This document shows, piece after piece, positions 35,312 to 46,577 of a stretch of DNA of 64,000 bases. The position numbers were made by a program, and so were the translations under genes. This DNA is from Raphanus sativus (taxonomy: Eukaryota > Streptophyta > Magnoliopsida > Brassicales > Brassicaceae). The notes under the pieces are model-generated. The model was not told the origin of the DNA. It did not search any database and saw only the letters and a list, made by a program, of their open reading frames with translations. The stretch is taken from the NCBI RefSeq assembly GCF_000801105.2, contig NC_079514.1, forward strand, positions 2,356,001 through 2,420,000, given 5' to 3'. The stretch's first letter is position 1, and each line of letters starts with the position of its first letter.

Positions 35312-37703
35312 TCAGCTCATCTGCTCGCCTATGAGGTCAAGACCCACCAGAAGAAACGTGACACCTTGGAACAACAAGAAGTAGAAATGCACTCCTTGAG
35401 CTGCCAACAGACTCCTAACCGCTGCAGTGAGCAGCAGAAAGGCTAATGCGAGCTCTTTGTGGAATATCTTGTTGGTTTTCTTGACGGGTTTCTTTTGTTT
35501 CTGTTCTTCAAGCTGGTTCATCTCCAAAAGCTCACTGTCTGAAACCCCTCTAAGCAACTGGCTTTTCTGGTTCACTGTCTCTTTCTCGGTGATAGATAAA
35601 AGATCCGACTCTGATGATCTTCCAGCTTTCTTTGTGACAATCCACTCGTAAGAGCTACCTAGCTGGAACAAACCGGATACCATTGCGTTGAACTTGGTGA
35701 CAGACATTGTGTTCTCGAACAAGAGGTAAGGGACGATGAAAGGGAATGATTTTGGAGAGGGAAGAAGGTTGAGGAAAGACATGAAGACAGGTATGTAGCA
35801 GATTACCCAAACAGGAAGCTCAGCTTCTGGAACAAACATTGTTAGTGGAAGGATTATGCAGAACAATGTGAAGGAGTAGAAAGGAAGTATGAGTTTCCTA
35901 AGCAGGAAGAAGAGAAGTATCAGGTTTGCCTTCTTCCATATAGCTATCTGCAAGGAAGAATGAGAAACAATCAATAAAATGATGATCCAATCTATTGAAG
36001 GAGACAAGAGTTGTCATGTACACTTACCTTAGAGGTCAAGATTGCACCAATACACAAGCGAAAAAGCTGCATAGGTCCTGAATGCCAACGGTGTTGTTGC
36101 TTCTTATATGCTTCATATGACTCAGGAACCTCACAAAGAACCTGTAAATGGTTTTCACTCCAGCTTAGTACATGAATAGGGCTTTTTTTTAAGGAATGAT
36201 TGATGATAAGTAGTACCTTGACATCATTAAGATAGATGAACTTCCATCCATGGAGATGAGCACGGACTGCTATATCCATATCCTCAACAGTGGTTCTTTC
36301 AAGCCAGCCACCAGATTCCTCAAGGGCTTTGATCCTCCAAACACCAGCTGTTCCATTGAAACCAAAGAAGTTCAAGAACACACCGCTCACTTGCTGCTCA
36401 ACCTCAAAGTGGAAACAAAGATTGATGTTCTGAAGACGAGTCAGCAAATTCTCGTCTTTGTTCACAAACGTCCACCTAGCTTGAACCAAACCTAGCTCCG
36501 GGTTATCCTGAACACACCAATCACATCATCACCAACAAGTAAGTAACCTCTCCACTTTGATAGATATAAATGGAAACTGATGTTAATTACCAAACCAACC
36601 TTGAAATGTGGAACTGTTAGTTTGAGGAAGTCTGGATTAGGTTGGAAGTCTGCATCGAATATAGCTACAAACTCGTATGCTTCCACGTAATCACAGCTCA
36701 TAGCTGACTTGAGGTTACCAGCTTTATATCCAGTTCTAACCAAACGATGCCTGTAGATTATGTTGACTCCCTTTTGGCTCCACTTAGCAACCTCAGCTTT
36801 AATCAACTGCTGGATGCTTTCATCGTTTGAATCATCAAGAACCTGTACCAGGATTCGATCTTTTGGCCAGTCAAGTTGACACACAGCAGATATAGACTGT
36901 TCATACACCTGAAACAAAGAACAAAACCAAAGACCATTACATTTGAGAGTTACAGATACAAAAGGTCAAAGATTGGTATGAATGAGTACCTCTCTCTCAT
37001 TGCACATGGGAATCTGAACAAGAACCCTTGGATAAGCACAACCAGAGCCCTCAGCATCATCATTACGAAACGGTTCCTCATCAAACCTCGGCTTAATCTT
37101 CTTATACTTGATCCAGAAACATCCCAAGCAGAGAATCAAACGGTCTACAGACTGTATAAGGAACAGAACAATACAAAACTTGGAGAGAGCTTTGATTGGA
37201 GGAGCAATATAATCAGCTCTTAACCCTAACCAACCAACATAGACAAGATGAAGCAAGCTCTGAATCTCAAGTGTGCTAGTTGGGATATAATGCCATCCTC
37301 TGAAGTAAGCAACAATCTCGAAGCCAAGAACCACCAAGGAAACAGCTAAGAAGACCTTAATGGCAGAGAAAAGCCACCTGTCTCTACCCAATCTCTCGGA
37401 GCCAAGCGGGTGAGCGAAGCTGAGGCGTTTCTTGATGGAGCCGAGGAGAGACCAGAAGAGAGCGGCGAGCCAAGTGAGACATCCAACGGCTCTGTGAGCT
37501 TTGAGAAGCAGAACCCAAGTGACTTGCTTTGCGTTCTTGCGGGCCCGGGTCTTGTCCACTGGTCTGAAGGCTGAGTCTGGTCCTTGGATTTCGACTACGG
37601 AGTAGTTTGGGTTCTCCATTTTGACAACAACTGGTGTTCCTCCTCCTCCTCCTTTCCTCGTGTCTTTCGCCCACCAATCTGAAAAATCCAACCTTGGAGC
37701 CAT
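35312..37703 (-). CDS. CSLC5: Cellulose synthase-like C5 (xyloglucan glucan synthase)
   Basis: Five exons join in phase to 687 residues: 36990-37703, 36600-36908, 36217-36507, 36028-36141, 35312-35947. The start [20 protein letters not shown] is the first in-frame ATG and the typical CSLC start. Glycosyltransferase family 2 motifs are present in order: [18 protein letters not shown] (DxD), [12 protein letters not shown], and [14 protein letters not shown] (QxxRW), all on the same side of the membrane. Two N-terminal membrane segments precede the catalytic loop and about four follow it. The last exon holds an acidic-basic linker ([14 protein letters not shown]) before the final helices. CSLC enzymes make the beta-1,4-glucan backbone of xyloglucan in the Golgi. 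The length is close to Arabidopsis CSLC5 (At4g31590). Confidence 0.93.
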
Positions 37704-37943
37704 CTTTCGAGAAAGGAGCGAGCTTTTGAGTAGATAATGGAAGGAATAGCAATACCCAGATCCCAGAAAATGGAAATCTACAGACCCATTTTTATATATA
37801 AACCAGACAGAGAAGCATACACAGCTCAATGCTCATTTAAAGTTTGGACCTTTTTTAAGAGAATGACAGAAGAGAGAGAAATGGGTTGGTGAGAGAGAGA
37901 GGAGTGACTCAGAGAGAAGAGAGAGAGAGATTAGATACTTGGT

Positions 37944-37946
<3 letters not shown>

Positions 37947-38001
<55 letters not shown>
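37947..38001 (-). repeat. (GA)n tract, 55 bp, upstream of CSLC5
   Basis: An uninterrupted GA run, (CT)n on the CSLC5 sense strand, lies about 245 bp before the CSLC5 start codon within a wider GA-rich stretch (37870-37945). Such tracts in plant leaders and promoters bind BPC/GAGA factors; a regulatory role is inference. Confidence 0.7.
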
Positions 38002-38005
<4 letters not shown>

Positions 38006-38953
38006 GGTATATGTGAAGCTTGCAAGATCTGTCTTAAACAGTTTTTCATGTGTGTTTGATGGCTTTGAGCATGCAAATTCATCCCCTTTTATCATGCTCA
38101 TGTAACTTTCAACAGCACTTGTCATGTCACTAAACCTCTCCCCTCTGAAAATAAAATTACATTTTTTGAAAAGAAGAAAAAAAACAATTAATGTTATCTC
38201 TATAGAATTTTTTTTTGAGACATTGATGGATTGTTGAAGACAAAGTTCAAATTTGTGAGAGAAAACTACTCAAGTGTGTTTTTCTCACCGCTTTGCTTAT
38301 GTGCTCCCCTTTTTAGAAGTCCATTCAACTTGTATTTTATTTTAGTAACCAAGTGTCATCAAATTTAGAATTTTGACGGGAATGTTATGAAGACAGTACA
38401 TTATGGTGGGTGACTATAATAATCAAGATGACTTTTAAGCTTTTTATATGTTTCTTCTAATGTGTACTATTTGATGAAAAGGGTCTTTTGTAAATACCTT
38501 AAACTATTACGAGTCCATTCACTAACCTTTGGAACAATTAGATGCAACTTAACCAACTATACTCTTTCTAAAAAAGAACTTGCTCAACTACATATCTAAG
38601 AAAGGGATTTTGAAGATGTTATTGGTGGTAAATAGTTAGGAGGGAAACATTTTAGTTGATGGTTTATTTTCTTGTATACTATTATTTGATAAAGTATACT
38701 AACCATCAAAACAGAGGTCGAGTGTTGACTAATACTAGCAAGAAAACTTTAATATATTGCCGCTAATTATGGGGGGTTTTTTGTAAGACAAAACAAAAAA
38801 ATCTGTGGTATGTCTTTGACAAGAATAAAACAAGTATGATTCACCGATTCAGCAGATGGATAATCACAGTTGTTTTCAATTTGAAAAATCGGAAAGTTTC
38901 AACCAACTATTAGGCTACGCGAGTTACTTGTCGGTGGTGCTATTCACACATGT

Positions 38954-38995
38954 AGAACTCTAGAAGTTTTTTGGGCTAAAAGAACTCTAGAAGTT
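38954..38995 (-). mobile_element. Micro-retroposon: 15-bp direct repeats around a 12-nt insert
   Basis: AGAACTCTAGAAGTT at 38954-38968 recurs exactly at 38981-38995. The insert on the minus strand is TTTAGCCCAAAA. Confidence 0.6.
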
Positions 38996-39001
38996 AAGGA
39001 T

Positions 39002-39060
39002 ATTCTTTTGCATTTTTCTTTTTTTTTTTCTGAAAAGGTGCTAAATTCTTTTGCATTTTT
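39002..39060 (-). mobile_element. Micro-retroposon: 16-bp direct repeats around a 27-nt insert
   Basis: ATTCTTTTGCATTTTT at 39002-39017 recurs exactly at 39045-39060. The insert on the minus strand reads TTAGCACCTTTTCAG followed by an A run, the longest 5' portion in the set. It begins 6 bp after the preceding copy. Confidence 0.6.
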
Positions 39061-40454
39061 AAAGGTTTATTTTACTATACGCTACCTGACGTTTTGTATC
39101 ACAAGAATTTTTAAATTATATGTTTAAGGATAATTAATTTGGATGGATTAGAAAACAAAGATTTGTTGGTAATACATGTTTATTAGACTTTGCTTGGACC
39201 ATCTACAATCCATACACAATCAATAGCCATAATACATTAGTTGAAAACTTGATATGTTGATTGAAATCTCAATGAACTACAGTTTTGGTATGGATTTTAA
39301 TTTGAAATCTCTCCTCATATACAGTATTACGGTATGAGTGAACAATAATCCACAAATTATTGAATGTGATTACACTATCTTTTTCTTCTCTTCATTGTGT
39401 GTTTAACATTTATTCAGATAAGACCCGGTCCATTTACATTAAACATGCATATATTAAGACGAACGGCTAAGTTTTGATGAATATTTATTAATGAGAACTT
39501 TTCAATTATGATATTCTTTGAACTATGTTATTATTTCATTACACATACAGTGCTTTACAGTTTACACTCCCTACCATATCATTATAATTTTAATTAGTGG
39601 ATACAATCATTCACCATTCATTTATTCGATTATTTTTTTCATTTTATTTGATTAGATTTCTTATATTGTTGGGGCTATAAATGTGTAACGATTGTATAAG
39701 TTTTCAATACCGAAATAATTAGTCATGATCTGAATGCATTAACTATGAAAACGAAACGGTTTGAAGCAGTACTAACAAATTAATTAAAGACACAAACAGA
39801 AGTCACTGTAATGACTTATGTGCTGTCTTTTCCAGAGATTTTGTTGTTTGTTTCAATTTTTGTTTGGTTGGGGGGGGGGGAATTAAAATAATTTATTTAC
39901 TTGGAAAATATGTTATATATTTCAAAACTATTATATTTTGGTTTCTATATAATGTTTCAAGTAAAATAAATCTTTTATAAATCTTTTTACCTAAAATATT
40001 AATAAAATATAAATTAAAAGAATTTAATTAAATAATAAAACTATAAAATATCTTATATTTGAAACATCAAAACATCCTACATTAAATTCTCTTGGACATC
40101 CTTTTTATATTTTTGTGCACCTCTTAAACACCCTACATTTTGTTTAGGATGGCATTGAGAGTTTGAAACTTTTGGTTATATTAGAGCAAATAGCTACTTC
40201 AGTACTTCGGCAAGATAGCTGCATGATAGACCTTGTTTCTTGAAAAAACTACTTTACACATGTTGAAAAAAAAATGAAATTGCTGATTTTCATCAATTTA
40301 AATCTTTATTTGGATCTATTTTGTTTATCTCCTGTGGAAACTTTCACACACTGTATAAAGTGTCAAAAATGTTATGTTTCTTTGTCTTGAACTCAAAGTG
40401 AAACTGTCTTTAACTACGGTACTTGAAAATATCTGTAACTCTCCTTCATTTATA

Positions 40455-40781
40455 TGTATCAACGAGTTGTATTGAGTCTTCAACTCCGGAGTCTGTCCAA
40501 AATTTATCATCCGTCACTCCTTCTCAAAAAATTTCTACAGCCACAAGGGATGGTAGTAGAAGCGTTGAGCCTGACTTGGGTTCTATCCAGTTTGTTTCTT
40601 TAGTAAATGTGAAAGAAGAAGAAAATACATTGGATTCAGACAATAAGACAGATTTGATGAAGCACATCACACTTTCAGGAAAAAGAATTCTTCGAGAAAG
40701 ACCGGCTAAACCATCCAAAAATCTAAAGAAATGCATTGACAACCCACAAATTGTAGAAGAGGAAATATTTGCAATATTTTA
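40455..40781 (+). other. Unrecognised open frame, possible transposon-gene remnant
   Basis: The frame reads TSCIESSTPESVQNLSSVTP and further on SGKRILRERPAKPSKNLKK, ending EEEIFAIF. It is Ser/Lys/Glu-rich, unlike random AT-rich translation, but has no clear start, no flanking exons and no family I recognise. It could be a piece of a Mutator- or protease-type transposon gene, or chance. Confidence 0.25.
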
Positions 40782-41294
40782 GCAGATATAATCACTGCAA
40801 AAAATTGTAATGATAGTATTAATTATAGTTTTTATGTTGGAGTAATTGTAAAAACATATTTATGGTAAGTGTGTCTCTAACCATTAAAATAAATAAAATT
40901 AATTTTATTCTTGCGTAATATTTCTACTTCCAATGTTATATTTTTTTCCAAAAAGTGTTTCTATTTTATATATTGTCATTGTCGTCATTGTAAGAAGTTT
41001 CATTTCCAAATTATATGGAGCCTAATCATGATATGTGTGTTCTTGTTCTTGCTAAAGTTATTTGCTTCGGCCTTTTAGTGAAAGATATAATTTTGAAGAA
41101 TAACCAGAAAATTTTCATTCAGTCCCTTCTTTGTTAACTTAAAACTGTTAATTATGACTAAACAAAAATCTCAAAATAGAAGCGCAAGAGAAATAGATGT
41201 TTCATGTCATCATGTGAATTTCTAAACGTTACCATCAGAAGCCCATTGTTCATTTTCTGATTGTCCCTCCAAACTTTTCTGATCCTCTCAGGCT

Positions 41295-43313
41295 TTAGAC
41301 TTGATTGATGTTGAAGAGTTTGCTGATTCCCATTATCTTTTCCCCTGCTTGTTCCAACATTACATTTGTCAACAAAAAAAGAGCCCGAAGCAAGAAGATA
41401 AATATAAAGACATTGTTCATGGGTTGCTTAGATCATACCTAACACATCAATTTCCAGCAGCGCAGCTTCTAGATTACGTTCCTTTATCTCGAGCTCTGAC
41501 CGAAACTGTCTTACATCGGTTAAAGCATCCACAACACTCTGCTTCACCTTTGTTACCTGATCAGAGATTGAGCAGGGTTGAAGAGGTTGCTTGCCCTGCA
41601 AGGTTTTTGGACCAGCACTTGATCTCTTTGATGCCCTAGTGCGGTGAGATGATGGTCCTCCTTCTCCAGAAACTCGAGCTTTCTTTTGTACTCTAGTTTC
41701 GTTTTCTTCTTCAGCTCGTGCCACTTGAATCATCCTTGGCTGTGGAGTCTTATAGCCATCAAATGATTGCTTCTTTTATTTAAACACAATTCTTTTTAGC
41801 ACATAAAGATTTTTTCCAAATTAAACAAATCAAGAACAAGGAATGAGAATGAATTGGTGTTAACCTTGGAGCTAATCTTGAGAATAGGATTATTTCCTCC
41901 TCTGATAGCCTCTAGTGTAAAGGAATCACCAACTTTCTTTATCCCATTGGCTACAAAGCAATCTCTTAAACCTCTAATATAGAATAGCTCACTTCCCTTC
42001 ATGTTACCTAGATGTAACTTCCACTCCACGCCATCTTTGTTCACTATAGTTATCTTTCCCGCTTCCTTGATCCCATTAGCTCTTCCGAATGGTGCAGGTA
42101 CTCGCTTTAATTAACAAAATTCAACCCATTTGAGACGATGACAAAAAGGAAAAAAAAAAGACTATGTGTTGGAACTTACAAGTCGACCTGACTTAAACAT
42201 GTAAGGTTTAAGTTGTAATGCCACAGTCCTGTTCTGATTCATTGAAGCAGGGTCTGAGCAGTCCTCGGATTCAATCTCACCAACTTCAGTGTTGGGACAC
42301 AACTGTAGCACAGGTTTTGTTCCGTTTTGGATAAGTTTGAATCTACAGAAAGATTCAGCTTTAATACCATTTAATTTGCAGAAACTTGTCCAACCATTAC
42401 GGACAAATGATTGACCAGTTGTTTTGTTGTGTCTAAGATCCAGAGTCCAAGACTTTCCATGTTCGTTCTTTAGATCGATCTCACACTGTCTGTTGTTCAG
42501 ACCATTCGACCTCGCAAATTTGCTTGGAAGATACTGCAGCATAAAGACTTGATAAATAAGTACGTACCAAAATAATACAATGAGAATAACTTTTTTTTTT
42601 TTTTTGAAACATACAATGAGAATAACTATATTGAAAAACTTCAAGTGTAAGTATTAACCATATGGTTTCGACTTAGGTTTGAAGGTGTGACGTGCGCAAC
42701 AAGATAAGTGTTTTCTGATGAAGACTCTGTTTCTGTTCTTGCTCTCTTCTTCAACGATGTTTTATTTGGATACAGTTTCTCTTCCGAGGTTGCATCATCA
42801 TCATCGTAAACATCATCATCAAAGATATTGTGTTCATCATCATCATCGGAACCATCATTTTCAGCTTCAGAGGTAGACGAGATGAACTGAATCTGCTGAG
42901 AGAAACTGCGTCCGAAGGGTGTAACGTGAAAGACCATGTCCCCGTCGCGCCTGAAACTCAAAACGTCGTCGTTTAATATAGAGTGGTGATCAGAGAAATG
43001 TTTCCATCCGCGGGTGAATCTCTGACCGTCCAACTCAACCTCCCATGTTCTGTCCGAAGCGTCCGAAGTAAGTTTCAGTTTTGTAGACTGAATGTTACCC
43101 TTTAAGTGATTCAAAACAAACGAATCAGGAATCACCTGCAACAACAACAACAGCAATAATCAAATTTTAGCAAAAAAAAAAACAACAACAATAAGGGAAG
43201 ACAAAAACCATATGTTAAACGGTAACAACAGAGATAGAAAGAGAAGGTACTGGGTTTGACTTTTGTCCAGACAGATCTATGATGAAGATTGGTTTCTTCG
43301 TTGAGGAAGCCAT
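41295..43313 (-). CDS. REM-family B3 transcription factor, 497 residues, three B3 domains
   Basis: Six exons join in phase: 43251-43313, 42659-43135, 42180-42533, 41865-42104, 41439-41748, 41295-41344. Exon 2 holds the first B3 domain ([13 protein letters not shown] to [10 protein letters not shown]), then an acidic DDDD-rich linker. Exon 3 ([26 protein letters not shown]) and exon 4 ([26 protein letters not shown]) each hold a further B3. The last exons give the conserved REM tail ([20 protein letters not shown], ending [13 protein letters not shown]). REM proteins bind DNA in reproductive meristems. It is the first of the cluster matching At4g31610-31690; the exact counterpart is uncertain. 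Confidence 0.85.
42575..42627 (-). mobile_element. Micro-retroposon in a REM intron: 17-bp repeats around a 19-nt insert
   Basis: ATACAATGAGAATAACT at 42575-42591 recurs exactly at 42611-42627. The insert on the minus strand is GTTTC plus 14 A residues. It lies inside the 125-bp intron between exons 2 and 3 of the REM gene and contributes a large share of its length. Confidence 0.65.
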
Positions 43314-44425
43314 AACTGGATCCACCGTTGTTGAACAATCTCTCTCTAAGGAACTCTTCTATGGAAAGTTGTTCCTTTGAATTCTTCTTCCTAGGCGTTA
43401 TACTAGTGGTTTTACGTTACTACAGAATTGAAAGTTCATTTATTATTTTCTTTTTACGAAGTCGTAATTTCCGTTATTTACTGTAACAGATTATTAATTA
43501 ATGACGGAGATATTTTCTTAATCATTCTTTAACAAACGCCTTGCAGTTAAATTTCGGAAACACTGAACGGCATTGCTGTTTCAAACGTAGGCCTTAAAGT
43601 AAAAGAAGTAAAACTACCATATCAATTGAAATCAAAATAATACTCCATCCATTTCAAAAAGAATTTCCAATATCTTATAATAATATGAACTAAAAATATT
43701 TAAATAATTATATTTATTGTGTGTTTTATAATTAGTTATATCATTTTAAGACATGGAGTATTTTATAGGTTAAATTAAAGTTTTTATGTATATATTTTGG
43801 ATTTTCTTCTAAACCAAGTATATGTAGCCGATAAGCCAAATCATTTTACACGCCAAGACAATACAATTTTTCAATTAAAGAAAGCAATGGATGTTCTCCT
43901 TACAGATTTTATTTCAAAAACAAAATGGTGTCATCATAGTCTACTAATTATCGATATAAATCAAATCGTGTCATCATAACCTGAAAGGACATGATCCTGG
44001 TAAAGTTTTAAGGTGGATATCAGAAGTGGAGTTATGTTAGATTATTGATATAAATCAAATCGTGTCATCATAACCTGAAATGAACGATGGTAAGTGTTGA
44101 AAAAGTGTGTGTGCAGCGATGGAGTAGTCGCAGGAGAGTCTATAATTCTGGAGACACAACATAATTTGCAAATTGCAATGCACGTTTTGGGCTTCTCTAA
44201 GTTGAAATTACTAAACAAAAGACTTGTACTCATAAGGAGCAACCACCATTTAAAACCAGAGTTTTGAAGACACAAGTGGAACTAAAACGGTGGGAATAAG
44301 CCCTAAACTAATGGACTAGGAACTACTACAATCTAATTCTCCAGCACTAAATGTCTGAAACAATCTTGAAACAAAGACCTCAAATAAAACAGAGTTTACA
44401 AAAGTGAATGATCTTCAGCTCCACA
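43314..44425. other. Spacer between two REM genes
   Basis: A 34-bp phrase starting GATATAAATCAAATCGTGTC occurs at 43953-43986 and again at 44047-44080, 94 bp apart. A short Stowaway-like element is listed separately. No gene is visible. Confidence 0.5.
43643..43758. mobile_element. Short, decayed Stowaway-like MITE
   Basis: CTCCATCCATTTCAAAAAGA on the left pairs with ATCATTTTAAGACATGGAG on the right, both flanked by TA. At 116 bp it looks internally deleted relative to the copies at 3762 and 7505. Confidence 0.45.
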
Positions 44426-46046
44426 TTAAAACTTAGTTATTATTTGAGGATGTTGTTTTATTCCCTTTGTCTTCTCCTCTCTGTGCGCCAACATGGAACT
44501 GTTAGTAAATAGATTAGAGCTAAAAAAATAAACTATAAGAACATATATCAAATTAGTGAAATTACACATCTCACCTAAGTTTTTGATTTCCTGCAATGTA
44601 TCTTCCAGTTCTTGTTCCTTTGTCTTGAGCTCTTCACGAAACCGTCTGATACTAGTTAAAGTACTTACAACGCTATGTTTCACCTTAGTCATCAATAGAT
44701 CTGAGACAGAGCAAGGTTGCTTGTCCTGTAAGTTTTCTTGATTGGCATTGGTTTCCTTAGATGCCCTAGTGCGATGAGAGGGTTCTCCTTCAGCTGTTTT
44801 CTCTTTTATTTCCTGACTCCATTTAGCTCGCTTGTGAGCACTAGCCTCTGCTTCAAACGGTGGTTGCTCCATCTGAGTACAAGTCGTTTCACAACTTTTA
44901 AGCAAAACCTAAAAACGTAACTTTACACGCAAGTTTGTTTGATTTTCATACTAACCTTGGAACAGAACTTGAGCATAGGACTTGCGCCTCCTCTGATCAA
45001 CTCCAAAGTTAGAGACTCCCCTGCTCTTACTTCATTCACGCGACAGAATATACTCCAGCCATTGCGACTCATAATGTACATGTACATAATAGATCCATTT
45101 GTTTTTTCAACCTTAAGCTCCATCACCCACTCAGCTCCCTTTTTATCCACAAGAATGATCTTTCCCGGCTTGATGAGTCCGTTCACTCTCGTGAAACTTG
45201 CTGGTAAATGCTGCAAAAGATTCAGAATTTAGAAACTCAAATACAGAGCCCGTTCTGAACATAAACTAGTGAATCATTAACTTATGGTCCCCAAAATTCA
45301 AAAAAAAAAATTAATGTATTCTTCCAAATTTATTTATTTATTTTAAATTATTACTAAATTATCTGTAGCCTTCAGATTAATGTGTCAAGAAAACTAGACA
45401 TAGAAGAGGGAAAGTCACCTGTCTACCGGTCTCAAAGCTGCTTGATGTAGGAGTTAACTTGACAAACTTTGTGAGATTCTTCTCAACTTCCTTAGCAGAT
45501 CTTTCTGAATCAGAAAATGAACGTTTCAAGAATATAAAGAGACTCAGCTAAGACGTGTGCAAGTACATTAAACCGATGATTCAATATTAATACCTATTTC
45601 AACACTCTCTTCTTCGTCTTCTTGGCGGCGACTACCAGACGGTGTGTATTGGATCTCACAGCAATCGGATCCTAAAGCAGTGACATGGAACAACATGTCT
45701 CGTTCGTGTCTGAAGACGACAAAGTCACCAACTCCAAGAACATGTGCCTCAACGAACTCCTTCCAACCATGAGTGAGTCTTTGGCCTTCCATCTTCACTT
45801 TCCATGTTTCCTCCAATGCATCAGATCTCAACGTTACTGTCTTGCCCTCGTGTTTTCCTTCAATGTGTTCGGAGAAGAACTTCACAGGAATATTCTGCAG
45901 TAGACAAAACAGATGCATAAGACTATCTATAGAGACTGAAGAAAGACAATAGACTGAGAGATTCATACCAGGTGGCTCTTGGAACCGAGAAGAAACGGCT
46001 GGAAGAAGTGTGGGGTTGGCGGAGGGAAGAGTGACGCCTTCACCAT
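44426..46046 (-). CDS. REM-family B3 transcription factor, about 368 residues, two B3 domains
   Basis: Exons 45969-46046, 45594-45894, 45419-45504, 44956-45210, 44575-44908 and 44426-44478 join in phase. The start [20 protein letters not shown] is typical of this cluster. The first B3 spans exon 2 ([20 protein letters not shown] to [10 protein letters not shown]); the second is exon 4 ([13 protein letters not shown] to SPMLKFCSK). The tail ([27 protein letters not shown]) is the REM C-terminal helix. The last exon ([17 protein letters not shown]) is less certain: I placed its acceptor at GCGCACAGAG. Nuclear DNA binding is a family property; no target is suggested by the sequence. Confidence 0.82.
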
Positions 46047-46577
46047 TTCAGATCACTTAAACAAACCCAAAAGTTTTCAAGGAAAGTTACAAAGATACAA
46101 AGAAAGTTCATTATTGTTGCCTCTTCATACTCTTCTTTCTCACAATAAATGAACTGAGAAGACTTAAATTTCTTACACAATTTCCTAAACTAAAGATAAA
46201 TATTAATTGTAAGCTGTATATTCAAATCATTACAAATGATAATGCCTATAGCTGGATTCAGTTTAGAGCATTATCAACACCGGTTCTTGTATGTTTCATG
46301 TATTCTAATGGTTCATACCGGGAAGTTAGTTAAGGGTTTGGTTCGGTTTATGTATTCTAATGGGCCGGCCCATTTAGTTTATTTATTTTTAAATTAGAGT
46401 ATTTTCATAACGGGAACCAATTTTAAAGCTTGGTAATGTGTATCATAGTGGACAAGGATCATCATGATCATAGGAAATGTCTCTGTTTATTACTTCAACA
46501 TGTAATGAAATTATATCCTTTTTCAAAAAAAAAAAAAAACAAGTAATGAAATTGCAGGAAATGTAAATGAGAATGTG
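46047..46577. other. Spacer between REM and GLR2.4
   Basis: Contains a micro-retroposon (46497-46553) and an imperfect 14-bp repeat ATGTATTCTAATGG at 46298 and 46350. No gene is seen. Confidence 0.45.
46497..46553 (+). mobile_element. Micro-retroposon: 16-bp direct repeats around a 25-nt insert
   Basis: AACATGTAATGAAATT at 46497-46512 recurs with one change at 46538-46553. The insert is ATATCCTTTTTC followed by 13 A residues, resembling the CCTTTTCAG-A(n) insert at 39018. Confidence 0.55.

Larger units (their letters stand above)
38002..41294. other. Gene-poor spacer between CSLC5 and the REM cluster
   Basis: Mostly AT-rich. It holds two micro-retroposons (38954-38995, 39002-39060), a 10-base G run at 39873, and a GC-richer open frame around 40455-40781 (see separate entry). 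The Arabidopsis order would place a nucleotide-sugar transporter (At4g31600) here; no trace of it was seen. Confidence 0.45.

Noticed and set aside
46298..46363. 14-bp repeats around a 38-nt insert
   Set aside because: Repeat structure is clear but the insert has no poly(A) end, so it does not fit the retroposon pattern and could be a filler or slippage product.
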